The notes under the pieces were generated by a model. It was not told the origin of the DNA. It made no database searches and saw only the letters and a list, made by a program, of their open reading frames with translations. Source: Branchiostoma floridae (lineage: Eukaryota; Chordata; Leptocardii; Amphioxiformes; Branchiostomatidae). Taken from it: a DNA stretch of 35,161 bases. The stretch spans positions 13,635,989 through 13,671,149 of the forward strand of contig NC_049994.1 in assembly GCF_000003815.2 (NCBI RefSeq), written 5' to 3'. The position numbers and the translations under genes are program-made. Positions 15,701-24,330 of this stretch are shown piece after piece (position 1 is the stretch's first letter; each line of letters begins with the position of its first letter).

Positions 15701-18359
15701 AAGTTTCAGAGAGTGGATTATATAGATTTACATAGATTTTCCTAACAGCCCCATATTCCTGTGTTTGTTTTTATTTTAAAATGTCTGAGAGGTAGACGTG
15801 TGTGTTGTATGGTCTAAAATGGACTGTTATGGTAATACTCATGAGGAAATGTTACCTGTCATGTAGATTTGGCCTAGGGATGTAGAACCTTCCATTGCTG
15901 GTAACAGCCATTGCTGTACCTCCACCAAAGTAAGTCTTCCTCAGCAAGTCCTCAGCATCCTTTCGTACGATCAGCGCGCCCAGTCCCGTCGGGAAGCCGA
16001 AAATCTTGTAAAAGGAGAGAGTCACAAAGTCCGCCTCACAGCAACTTAGATCGAGTTGATTTGTACTGACGTAACAAGCAGCATCGAGACATGTGTACCA
16101 CTGTCCTCTACTCTCCTCACACAAGGAAAACTGCTTTCTCTTGATTTTGCTGCACCAGTCTAACGGAAATTTACGTCCTGAAAAATTGCACATGGCCGCA
16201 TAGGTAAATAGGTGAGGTTGACCACTGCTTCTTGAGGTAGCATTACCGGAGTCCAGTTTCTCTGATCCCTGGAAGGTGTCCGTTTCTGCTGGAAAATGGC
16301 AAGGAACACCGTTGTTTGGTTCACAGTTTTCCATGCTATTGCTATTTTTGGAAGTCATTGTTCTGTTTTGCAGAGTTCCTTTGTCATCACAATTGCTACA
16401 TCTTAGCAACTCCTCTTCTGAAACACACACTATTGTTGCCCCTTCCTTGGCGGCAACTTCGCGGACACCTAAGACGGAGGTATGATTGTCTTCCAGGTAG
16501 GAGAAGATGCTCCCGTCTTCCCAGGGGAAAGACTCTGCAAGGAGCTTCAAGGCACCTGTACAGCCTGAGGTAAAGATGACACTGTGACATTCAACACTTG
16601 TGTTGAAGTGTTGTAGAATCCTACAAAGGGAAGGTTGAAAATGTATAGTAAATAAAAACAGTCAACTTCTGTTGAGGTGAAGACCAAGGAGGTTAAAATT
16701 TTAACCTCCTTGTGAAGACAGGGGTCTACACAGATTACACCCATCATGTAATCTCCAAGTAGATTCCCAGTGGCATAAGACAGTATCAAAGCTGGCCAAG
16801 GAGTATAGCCAGCCAGCTTTGATACTATCTTATGCCGCCGGGAATCTGCTTGGAGATTACCATCATGGTAAACAATCCGCCAGTTAATCGACATGGATTG
16901 TGAGTTAGGGAGCGGCTCGGAGACGGTTGTGTAACTAATCCATGGAGTTAATTCACAAAGACATGGCGAGTCGGTGGTCGGACTGAACCATCTAGCCAGA
17001 ACATAGGGGTGGTGGTCTAAACCAACTATAATATAAAACCAACTATTTCTTAGGCTACGATCTGATTACTTCTTCATGAACTAGATAGCCTGACTAAAAT
17101 CGCGCCCCTAGCGGCCGGCCCTACGATTGCCGATCAAACCATTCCGGCCAAAAATAGGGGTAGGGAATCTCCCGAGCAGCCCTCGTAACTCCTGCTTTGC
17201 CTATTGGATCAGTTAGTCCTCACTCATTGCGAGCAATTGGGCTGGTCTCAATCATGATGTTTCTGACCTAGGGCGAAGAGTTGCTGTTACAGTTCCAATC
17301 ATGTAACCCGTAACCTTGAGTGGCCTTCAGGCCTTGTTACATGGTGATGACCATTGAGTAAAAAAAAAAAAAAAGCCGGCGAGAGCTTGTGTAAACACAG
17401 GCTAATGAACTAGACAGCTGTCTTTAACTACAAAGGTAACAATCTCCCTACTATCACTACCCCCATGCCAAAATGAACCATTCCAAAGTTCTCTGCCTCA
17501 CCTGAACCTGAGTTGATCGATGGTGTCTGTGGTGAGGCGACTACTGGCACTCCTGGTGTGTGGGTTCCCGTACACATTCGTCTGTAGGTCCTTCATGTAG
17601 GCGTCCAGCTGGCTCTGTGCATAGTGTGTGGTGCCTGTGTGGTCCAGATACACTATTCCTGGAGTAGAGACCAATGACAGGAATAACATATCAATCATAA
17701 CGTTATATCAGCATAGTTTATAATAGTTATGATATGGATAAGCTTTCACAGAGATCAGAAAGCATGTGCGTCAGCAGGAATGCTATATTATGTCAAACTT
17801 TAAATATAAAGGCCAAAAAAACAAAAACAATCCTTTACTCGACCTTTGTTTCGATCTGCATAACAACAGACGGGTTTTGTTTTCTTCTTCAGGGCCCACC
17901 TTCGACATATTACCTAGAATTCCTGTCACCGCGTTTGGATCTCTGTGAAAGGGCTTACTGAAGCTGGAGGTTGCTGACAGTTACTTATTCAACGTCACCC
18001 AATCTTTTCTATTATCTCACATTTATGCAAAGAGTGGCATTACCTGTTTGGTGGGTGGGTCATGTTGGTAGCCGCAGAGACGACTGTTGGCCTATTATCG
18101 CTTATACTACTAACGCTCCCGNNNNNNNNNNNNNNNNNNNNNNNNNNNNNNNNNNNNNNNNNNNNNNNNNNNNNNNNNNNNNNNNNNNNNNNNNNNNNNN
18201 NNNNNNNNNNNNNNNNNNNNNGTTCACCTTTGAGTCGGCTGACTCCGTTTCTGCATTCTGTGCAATCATCCCTCCATATCCGTATACTTTGCCGTAGTTC
18301 GTGAGAAAATTGGCCTGTTTCCTCTGCAGATGTTCAACATTGCGCCACTTGTCAGCCAT
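6744..18359 (-). CDS. MOCOS: Molybdenum cofactor sulfurase, 15 coding exons; end of exon 1 lies in an assembly gap
   Basis: Converts the Mo cofactor of xanthine dehydrogenase and aldehyde oxidase to its active sulfurated form: an N-terminal NifS-like PLP domain takes sulfur from L-cysteine and a C-terminal MOSC region binds the cofactor (family knowledge). Coding exons: 18359 to the gap, 17502-17658, 15856-16620, 15416-15492, 14135-14334, 13571-13687, 12883-13303, 12357-12520, 11382-11544, 10015-10102, 9101-9219, 8548-8669, 8096-8212, 7413-7517, 6744-6845. Phases agree at every visible junction. Landmarks: [15 protein letters not shown]; the PLP lysine in [20 protein letters not shown]; the catalytic-cysteine region [15 protein letters not shown] pieces [25 protein letters not shown] and [11 protein letters not shown]. 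The total is at least about 950 aa against 888 in human. The excess sits in a cysteine-containing insert in exon 3 and a low-complexity linker in exon 7. The human gene also has 15 exons. Confidence 0.95.
6751..6764. promoter_or_regulatory. X-box-like palindrome within the last MOCOS codons
   Basis: GTTGCCATGGTAAC here encodes the C-terminal residues VTMA of MOCOS on the minus strand. With its flanks it forms an 18-bp match (4891-4908 and 6750-6767) to the MYD88 start-codon region. It could be an upstream MYD88 element or chance reuse of a common motif. Confidence 0.3.
7588..7731. mobile_element. Decayed short relative of the 14.6-kb hAT-like MITE
   Basis: AGGGGTGGGTATC at the left and GTACCCATCCCT at the right are inverted, and the interior shares CAGGTCCGGACC and CTGAATTTTCTGTACC blocks with the element at 14554-15017. 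No target duplication is recognisable, so it is older or truncated. Lies in a MOCOS intron. Confidence 0.55.
8452..8540 (+). mobile_element. SINE tail fragment
   Basis: TGTGTGGCCCAAGGGC, then AAATGGAAATGG, ATGCA, TGTGGAGA and TTAACTTTTAAT appear in the same order as in the SINE at 15271-15360. Only the tail half is recognisable; the tRNA-like head is missing or too diverged to call. Confidence 0.5.
10234..11008. mobile_element. 775-bp non-autonomous DNA transposon with long inverted termini
   Basis: GACCCCATTCACACTCAGAA at 10234 is matched in inversion by TTCTGAGTGTGAATGGGGTC ending at 11008, and similarity continues inward through ATTCGAATAAAACAT blocks, giving termini of about 40 bp. Both flanks show TTT, a possible 3-bp target duplication. 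The interior has no transposase frame. The family is not certain; PIF/Harbinger is a guess from the terminal sequence and the 3-bp duplication. Lies in a MOCOS intron. Confidence 0.7.
11025..11225 (-). mobile_element. tRNA-derived SINE fragment
   Basis: On the minus strand TTTTAGTGGTGCTGGG resembles an A box, and GGTTTGAATCC about 30 bases later is a B box with one mismatch, set in CCAGGTTTGAATCCCGGG. The spacing suits a pol III tRNA-type promoter, but no tRNA cloverleaf can be completed. The inverted-repeat element at 10234-11008 lies immediately beyond its tail. Confidence 0.5.
11963..12270. mobile_element. 308-bp hAT-like MITE with target duplication
   Basis: CAGGGCTCGAAAT (11963-11975) and ATTTCGAGCCCTG (12258-12270) are perfect 13-bp inverted termini. 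TACCG is present immediately outside both ends (11958-11962, 12271-12275). Subterminal blocks around GGGTGCA and TGCACCCAA are also inverted. No coding capacity. Lies in the MOCOS intron between exons 8 and 9. Confidence 0.8.
14554..15017. mobile_element. 464-bp hAT-like non-autonomous element with perfect 8-bp target duplication
   Basis: The ends TAGGGCTGGGTACCGGTACAG and, in inversion, TAGGGCTGGGTATCGGTACAG differ by one base. ATGGAGAC flanks both ends (14546-14553 and 15018-15025), the 8-bp duplication typical of hAT transposition. The interior has clustered CAGGTCC repeats in both orientations and no transposase. Lies in the MOCOS intron between exons 4 and 5. Confidence 0.88.
15085..15360 (+). 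mobile_element. tRNA-derived SINE
   Basis: A head resembling a tRNA gene (TGGCTTAGTGGGTTGGGTGC as A box, GTGGGTTCAAAGTC as B box) is followed by an unrelated body and a tail (TGTGTGGCCCAAGGGC) shared with 8452-8540. The anticodon stem cannot be folded, so this is not a functional tRNA gene. Confidence 0.6.
16686..16711. repeat. Perfect 26-bp palindrome
   Basis: AAGGAGGTTAAAA is followed directly by its reverse complement with no spacer, in the MOCOS intron between exons 2 and 3. It lies about 35 bp before the longer foldback at 16742-16867 and may be the edge of the same insertion. Confidence 0.9.
16742..16867. repeat. Foldback element with about 55-bp arms
   Basis: The arm 16742-16796 (TAATCTCCAAGTAGATTCCC, then GGCATAAGACAGTATCAAAG) is repeated in inversion at 16812-16867 with only a few mismatches and one indel, around a loop of about 15 bases. 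On either strand of RNA this would form a long hairpin. No open frame or target duplication found. Confidence 0.85.
17086..17404. mobile_element. 319-bp TIR element with 10-bp target duplication (MULE-like)
   Basis: ATGAACTAGA lies directly outside both ends (17076-17085, 17405-17414). Termini are TAGCCTG and CAGGCTA. A duplication of about 10 bp is typical of Mutator-like elements. The inverted terminus is short; a looser match (GGCCGGC against GCCGGCG) lies further in. An A15 run at 17360-17374 breaks the right half. No coding capacity. Lies in the MOCOS intron between exons 2 and 3. Confidence 0.7.
18122..18221. other. Assembly gap of 100 Ns
   Basis: Exactly 100 Ns, the conventional length for a gap of unknown size. 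It cuts MOCOS after codon 46 of the visible exon 1. Exon 2 opens with two bases of a split codon, so the hidden exon end must be in phase 1. Confidence 0.98.
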
Positions 18360-18561
18360 TTTGTTTCAAACTTTTGCCGGTCAAAGTTCAGGAGGTGAAC
18401 GACCTGGTGGACGAAATGATCACCACTTTTCTGGGTTTTTTTTCGACGACAAGTCACAGACAGACGCTTGAAAAGAATCAATGTTTGTTTAAAATAACTG
18501 TTTTCATCTCCTAGTTCGTCTTAAACGCGGGACTTTGTAGAAAATGGCTCAAAGACTATTT

Positions 18562-18571
18562 GTCACGTGAC
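18562..18571. promoter_or_regulatory. Palindromic E-box GTCACGTGAC upstream of MOCOS
   Basis: A perfect 10-bp palindrome with a CACGTG core, the type bound by USF and MiT/TFE factors, lies about 200 bp upstream of the MOCOS start codon. Position and perfection suggest a promoter element, but one site alone is weak evidence. Confidence 0.4.
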
Positions 18572-19390
18572 TTTGTTTTGAAAGACGATAGCACAGTGCA
18601 CGGGGAGGTCGGATTGTCAATGGGTTGGTAACGTAATTATGTAAGATTTGTGTCGGATTTTCACATTCAGATTTTCCGATGTTGGATCCGACAGAAATCC
18701 AGAAATCAGGCCAAATCAATGGCGCCCGCCCATTGTTTTTCCGTCAGTCTTCCGATGCGTTCCCAATAGATGTTGGAAATGTGTCGGTTTTAACGCACCG
18801 ACTGGAGGTCACTTGAGGTCATGACAGGCGTCAGGCCCCGATTAACAGGATAATGTAGGAATATCTCGATATGAATAAACGAGCTACAGAGTTGATACTG
18901 TTTTGTTGATTACATATTTCCTTTTATGTTACATTTTTTAACTAGGGTAATTTAACAATTTTTTTAGGATGCCCACTTTTTGAAACCACTGTCACTTTCG
19001 GTGGCTAGTTGACCAGTGCATTATGTTGATCATGACTAATGTCGTGTATTCCCATTCTTCAGGTTTGTCAATACCGTCAAAGTTTGAGGATGGAGATGTG
19101 CTGTCACGGAAGAACCGATTTATCTTATATTATCTATTGATTTATCCGTCTTGTTCCTGTTGACTTTGATTTCCTGTTGATTTATTAATGTTTCACTGTT
19201 TTTCTCAAAAGTTTGTTTTGTCACTTTAACACTAACTCTCTAATACTAACACTAATCTAGGAACTAACACGTTTCGAAAGTTAACATGAACTCAGCCAAA
19301 GACAGTCCACACAGACTATAGTTATTAACACTTGATAAAAAAGACAAAGTCAAGCATTGGCCAGACCATACGAGTAGAAGACGGATCAAC
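18572..19390. other. Intergenic, no gene seen
   Basis: The part at about 18650-18800 is rich in short TCGGA/TCCGA words in both orientations, suggesting a decayed palindromic MITE whose ends I could not define. The rest is AT-rich and featureless. Confidence 0.5.
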
Positions 19391-20120
19391 CTGACATCGC
19401 TATGGAATAAGCTTCCTCGGACTTGCTTCCCCATGGGTACAATCTGAAACTGTTTAAGACGTTCGGACTACCGGTGGCTGACTTGGTAACGGTGTACTGT
19501 GGATTTATCAGGCCTATTCTGGAATATTGTGCACCAGTGTACCACAACAGTCTTACAAGCAAACAGACCGCAACCTTGGAACTTGTACAGAGACGCGCCT
19601 GCCGAACAATCCTCGGGCGTAACTACACTGACTACTCATCAGCCCTGCAATAGTGCGGATTTGAAACACTGGAGGAAAGAATAACCAACCTCTGCCGAAG
19701 GTTTGCATCCAGTATGCAGAAGTCAGAAAGAACTGCACACCTGTTACCGCAAACCCGTGGTCAGACGCATGGCCGTAACCTGCGGAATTCACAAACACTG
19801 ACCGTACCTACCTTCCGCACTACAAGATTCCGCAACAGTCCTGTACCATCAATGCTAAGGCTTCTCAACGAGAAAAAATGACAATGTTTATGAACTGTAA
19901 ACTATGTATGCTTTTATTCATGTTAAATGAACTATCCACTTAAACAGCAATTCTCTCCGAGATCATTTGTTTTAAAGTGCAATCACGTGCTAGAAATTGA
20001 TTGTGTATGTTAATTATATTAAGTAAGCAGAGATTTTAATGTACAACAAGTCACAATTCAGCCCCTGGCTGCCAGTACTTTGTTTTACTAATAAACCATT
20101 TTTGATTGTTTGATTGATTA
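19390..20120 (+). mobile_element. 3' remnant of a non-LTR (LINE) retrotransposon
   Basis: A frame broken by one in-frame stop (after codon 76) reads FIRPILEYCAPVYHNSL, LVQRRACRTILG and CGFETLEERITNLC, the usual carboxyl end of LINE reverse transcriptases after the catalytic motifs. The frame ends near 19880 and is followed by about 230 bp of AT-rich 3' UTR ending in TGATT-type short repeats (TTTGATTGTTTGATTGATTA near 20101), as in L2/CR1-like elements. No catalytic RT motifs remain. Family assignment is tentative. Confidence 0.7.
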
Positions 20121-20665
20121 AGTCAAGGGTTAACAGACATCTTTCACAATACAGTATTATAACCCAAAACGTTTGAGTGGCTCCATGAGCCTTTGCGGCG
20201 AATCCTATATATATATGGCCTCCTTCGGTCATATGGCCTCCTCCCCCCCCCCCATCTACCCAGGTGAGTCCTAAGTAAATAAAAAAAAATAACCACTGTC
20301 CGATAATTGGTAGTATTTTTTCTGAATCACCGTAGTTTAATACTGTGTGTCGAAATGGGTCCATGAAAGCCATGAAGATATTTTTACGCAAGTGGATGAC
20401 ATAACGATTTTATAAAAGATGTGTCATCGGTAACGGCCATGAAATGCGCTTCAAGTTTCTGCCGACGTTTTGCACCTTCCGCAATACGTCCTGCAATCTT
20501 CCGCAGAATTAGAACACGTAACGTTAAAAAAAAAAATTCTGGACGTCCCGCAATCATCTGCAAAAATTGTATGAAAGACGCCAGAAGGTTTCCGCATACG
20601 CAAGAGATATGTTGCACATGTACATAGTACAATAGTAGTTGAAGGTAGGAGGTCCATAACAGATC
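20121..20665. other. Intergenic, no gene seen
   Basis: Contains a C10 homopolymer after two TATGGCCTCC repeats near 20215-20250 and scattered CCGCA/GCAAT words at 20460-20600. No coding frame is convincing. Confidence 0.5.
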
Positions 20666-20688
20666 AGTCATGTGACAAGTGTGAACCG

Positions 20689-23259
20689 GTGACAGTACCA
20701 ACACCATGGGTGTCAAGCCTGGTCACCGTCAGGAAGCCATCGGGAAAGCTGCGAATTTGCATTGACCCAAGGGACCTAAATGAAGCCCTCAAGAGAAGTC
20801 ATTATCCAGCACCGACGATTGAAGACATAATCCCAGAGCTAAGTAAAGCCAAGGTGTTCAGTGTCCTTGATGCCAAGAATGGCTATTGGCAAGTGGCCTT
20901 GGACGAAGAAAGCTCAGTTCTGACGACGTTCAACACTCCCAGTGGACGCTATAAGTGGAAACGCCTTCCCTTTGGGATTAAATCGTCCCCTGAGGAATTC
21001 CAGAGACGCCTGGACCAGACGTTAGAAGGTCTAGCAGGCGTGAAGCCCGTGGTGGATGACATCTTGGTCTGGGGAGAAGGAGAAACCCTGGCAGAAGCCA
21101 CCTCAGATCATGACAGGAACCTGAGAAGCCTCATGCAGAGATGCAGAGAGCGCAATCTGAAGCTGAATCCAGACAAGGTCAAGCTCAGAGAGCAAGAGGT
21201 TCCGTTCCATGGTCACCTAATCACAAGCCAAGGGCTGAAGCTGGACCCCTCCAAAGTCACAGCAATAACCAAGATGCCCCGACCAACTGACGCACAAGGA
21301 GTGCAACGCCTGATTGGTTTTGTGACGTACCTAGCCAAGTTCTTACCAAAGCTCAGCGACATATGTGAGCCTTTGAGAAAGCTGACTGTGAAAGACAGCG
21401 AGTTTGTGTGGCTGGACGCACACGAGAAGATACTGGAGACCCTGAAGAAGATGGTGTCCACGGCACCAGTGCTGAAGTACTACGACAAAACTGAAGAGCT
21501 GACGCTCCAGACAGATGCATCGAGCACAGGATTGGGAGCAGCCATCATGCAGAATGGCCAGCCTGTTGCGTACGCGAGTAGAGCTCTGACTGACTCGGAG
21601 ACACGGTACGCACAGATAGAAAAGGAGATGCTGAGTGTAGTCTTCGGATTGGAGCGCTTCCATCAGTACACCTATGGGAGAGACGTTCTAGTCCAGACAG
21701 ACCACAAGCCACTCGAGATGATCGTACTGAAGCCACTCCATGCAGCACCAAAAAGGCTGCAACGCCTGATGATGCGGATGCAACAGTACCACGTGAAGAT
21801 CACGTATAAACCAGGAAAAGAGATGTACCTAGCTGACACGCTAAGTCGCGCATACCTACCATATGACGGAAGAAGAAGCAAGACCGAGATGGATGCTGAG
21901 CAAGTGAACGCAATCAGTGAGTTCATCTCAACGCCAACGATAGAAGATATTCGCGAGCATACCAGCGGAGATGCAGATATGCAGAAGCTGATGCAGTACA
22001 TAAGAGAAGGATTTCCAGAGAAGGGAAGAATCCCGGCAAGATTGATGCCTTACTTTCACATAAGGGATGAGCTAACCCTCCATGACGGGATCGTGCTGAA
22101 AGGCCAACGTGCAGCAGTGCCACTGACGCTGAGAAAGAAGATGTTGCAGAGGATACACGCATCACACATGGGCATTGAAGCATGCCTGAGAAATGCAAGA
22201 GAGTGTGTGTTTTGGCCCGGCATGAACGCCGAAGTGAGAGATTACGTCAGCAAATGTGACGTGTGCCAAACTGTGGGCAGAAAGCAGCAGAAGGAAACAC
22301 TACAACCACACCCGGTGCCGAAGAGACCGTGGGAGCGAGTGGGAGTAGATCTCTTCCAGTTCAAAGACAGAGACTACTTGATCACAGTGGACTATTACTC
22401 AAATTTCTTTGAGATAGACACATGCGAAAACACACGAGCCACTACAATCATAAAGAAGCTGAAGACGCAGTTCTCCAGACATGGCATACCGGATGTAGTG
22501 TTCAGCGACAATGGCCCACAATTTGCAGCTGCTGAGTTCGAGAAGTTCACCCATGAATGGAACTTTACACATCAGACGTCTTCACCAGGCTATCCACAAA
22601 GCAATGGGAAAGTGGAGAATTCAGTGAAGACAGCCAAGCAGCTGATGGAGAAAGCCTGGATCGGGAACACAGACCCGTACCTCGCACTGTTGGATTTCAG
22701 AAACACACCAACACAAGGAATTGGTAGCAGTCCAGTACAGCGACTGTTTGCCAGAAGAACCAAGACAACAATGCCAATGAACACAGCATTGTTGGAACCA
22801 GACGTGCCCAAGGAAATCCCACAGAAGATCCAGAAAGAGAAAGAAAAACAACGCCGCTACTACAATAGGCAGGCGCGAGATCTGCCAAGGTTGAGCATCG
22901 GAGACACTGTGCGATGTCAGCCACATGGAACAAACACCAATCGCTGGAAGAAAGGCACGGTGGTAGCAGAAGTAGGGAACCGATCATTTGAAGTAGAAAC
23001 CGAAGATGGAGGAGTGTACCGCAGAAACAGACGACATCTGCGGAAGACACCGGAAACCCCACCAGCAACAGTGGGAACTGACGACGCTGACCAAGGAGAT
23101 GCTCCAGAACCAACGGTCAACGACGAACCAACAACAACGACGACAACACCACCAGCAGAGACAGCAGTGAAAGACGACACAGCTGGACAACAGATGACAA
23201 CACGGTCCGGACGAGCAGTTCGACCTCCAGTGCATCTGAAGGACTACGTTCGCGAGTAA
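20689..23259 (+). CDS. Ty3/gypsy Pol fragment: reverse transcriptase, RNase H, integrase
   Basis: An 856-codon uninterrupted frame. Its N terminus is a truncation point, not a real start, since in-frame pol codons reach back to 20683. In order: reverse transcriptase (about 1-240; FSVLDAKNGYWQV, PFGIKSSPEEFQR, and a VVDD catalytic box where most Ty3 elements have YxDD); RNase H (about 268-385; LQTDASSTGLGAA, then QTDHKPLE); integrase zinc finger (about 480-530; H, H, CDVC) and catalytic core with VGVDLF, SDNGPQF and GKVEN (D, D, E). A GPY/F-like tail with RWKKGTVVAEVGNRSFEVE follows, then a TRSGR motif near the end. Gag and protease are absent. The open frame despite the deletion argues for a fairly recent insertion. 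The stop lies in a 14-bp direct repeat (23256-23283). Confidence 0.93.
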   Translation: MTVPTPWVSSLVTVRKPSGKLRICIDPRDLNEALKRSHYPAPTIEDIIPELSKAKVFSVLDAKNGYWQVALDEESSVLTTFNTPSGRYKWKRLPFGIKSSPEEFQRRLDQTLEGLAGVKPVVDDILVWGEGETLAEATSDHDRNLRSLMQRCRERNLKLNPDKVKLREQEVPFHGHLITSQGLKLDPSKVTAITKMPRPTDAQGVQRLIGFVTYLAKFLPKLSDICEPLRKLTVKDSEFVWLDAHEKILETLKKMVSTAPVLKYYDKTEELTLQTDASSTGLGAAIMQNGQPVAYASRALTDSETRYAQIEKEMLSVVFGLERFHQYTYGRDVLVQTDHKPLEMIVLKPLHAAPKRLQRLMMRMQQYHVKITYKPGKEMYLADTLSRAYLPYDGRRSKTEMDAEQVNAISEFISTPTIEDIREHTSGDADMQKLMQYIREGFPEKGRIPARLMPYFHIRDELTLHDGIVLKGQRAAVPLTLRKKMLQRIHASHMGIEACLRNARECVFWPGMNAEVRDYVSKCDVCQTVGRKQQKETLQPHPVPKRPWERVGVDLFQFKDRDYLITVDYYSNFFEIDTCENTRATTIIKKLKTQFSRHGIPDVVFSDNGPQFAAAEFEKFTHEWNFTHQTSSPGYPQSNGKVENSVKTAKQLMEKAWIGNTDPYLALLDFRNTPTQGIGSSPVQRLFARRTKTTMPMNTALLEPDVPKEIPQKIQKEKEKQRRYYNRQARDLPRLSIGDTVRCQPHGTNTNRWKKGTVVAEVGNRSFEVETEDGGVYRRNRRHLRKTPETPPATVGTDDADQGDAPEPTVNDEPTTTTTTPPAETAVKDDTAGQQMTTRSGRAVRPPVHLKDYVRE

Positions 23260-23465
23260 TGCATGAACAGTAATGCATGAACAATTAACTCAAGAATTGA
23301 CCAACTAACCGACTAACTAACCATGAGAGAGACTCCCGATCAGCAGAACACAAGAACTTTAGATCGTGAAAGATCTGAGAAAGGAACTGAACTATAGACA
23401 CATTGATTGTATAAGAACTGAAACCTGAGTGTCAAATATGTGAAAGAGATCTAAAGAAAAGGGGA

Positions 23466-23705
23466 TGTGACAAGTGTTTAATAGTAATGAATTCTAGGGT
23501 TAATATTCATGAGCTAGACACTAACACGCATGCGTAGCGTCAGGAGACGGGTAGAGGAACCTGAAGAGAGATACCTCCACAAGGCACAGAAGCTCTTGTG
23601 GAAGATTGAATAAACCGTAAGCAGTACCCCATCGGGCCTGAGTCATCATTCCAGAAGACCACAGCTGATAGATCTGGATACTGAGATCAGTGACAGAAAG
23701 TTACA
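23466..23705 (+). repeat. 3' LTR of the Ty3/gypsy element
   Basis: Begins TGTGACAAGTGT after the polypurine tract, ends GTTACA, and is followed by the AGTCA duplication. Carries AATAAA at 23609-23614. No promoter element is obvious. Confidence 0.85.
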
Positions 23706-23836
23706 AGTCAGAAAACATTTTTATTTCCCAAACAAAGGCGCTTTAATCAAGAAAGTGTGGTATTCATTTTTTTGGTCCATCTATCTATGATAAGCAACTG
23801 GGTTGACGGCTCAGCAATAGAAAATGCTCATTAACT

Positions 23837-24330
23837 GGACCTCATTAACATAATTTATCAAAAGGTTTGTATTCATTGAATTGCTCTGATAATAAACATG
23901 ATTTGTGAACAGGTTTGGCCAAGGAGCTCCTTGGTTTGGCGCACGATGAAATATACGCAATTGTTCTTGTCAAAATCACTTAAATCAGATTCTTTTTGTA
24001 CAGTTTTGTGAAAAGGTTATGATATGGCTATTCTAAGAACCACATTCAAAGTATGCAAGCGTAGACAACTTAGTACATGAGTGGTGTGTACATCCTTGAG
24101 TTTTCAGGACCTCATTAACATAATTTATTAAATGTTTTTATTTATTGAATTCCTCTAATAATAAACATGTTTTGTGAATGGGTTTGACGCACCATGAAAT
24201 ATACGCGATTGTTCTTGGCAAAATCACTTAAATCAGTTTTTTTATGAACAGTTTTGTGAAAAATACATAATGTGGCCATTTTATAAACCACATTCTAAAG
24301 TATGCGAGCATAGACAACTCCCTGCATGTA
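23837..24330. repeat. Tandem duplication, 270-bp unit
   Basis: GGACCTCATTAACATAATTT starts both copies (23837 and 24107). They continue in parallel through AATAAACATG, GAAATATACGC, AAAATCACTTAAATCAG, CAGTTTTGTGAAAA and CATAGACAACT, with scattered substitutions and small indels. The second copy fades after about 24330. AT-rich, no coding frame. Confidence 0.85.

Larger units (their letters stand above)
20666..23710 (+). mobile_element. Ty3/gypsy LTR retrotransposon, 5' LTR reduced to 12 bp
   Basis: AGTCA flanks the whole unit (20666-20670, 23706-23710), the 5-bp duplication left by integration. The right LTR is 23466-23705 (240 bp, TGTGAC to GTTACA), preceded by a purine-rich tract at 23453-23465 and holding AATAAA at 23609. 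At the left only the first 12 LTR bases, TGTGACAAGTGT (20671-20682), remain; pol sequence starts at the next base. The rest of the 5' LTR, gag, protease and the start of reverse transcriptase are gone, while both outer ends are original. It cannot be autonomous. Confidence 0.88.

Noticed and set aside
22590-23235. Minus-strand frames of 70-138 codons opposite pol
   Set aside because: Shadows of the intact Pol reading frame; composition follows the opposite strand.
20689-23259. Retrovirus (with envelope) instead of a retrotransposon
   Set aside because: No envelope-like frame lies between integrase and the 3' LTR; domain order and LTR are those of a Ty3/gypsy element.
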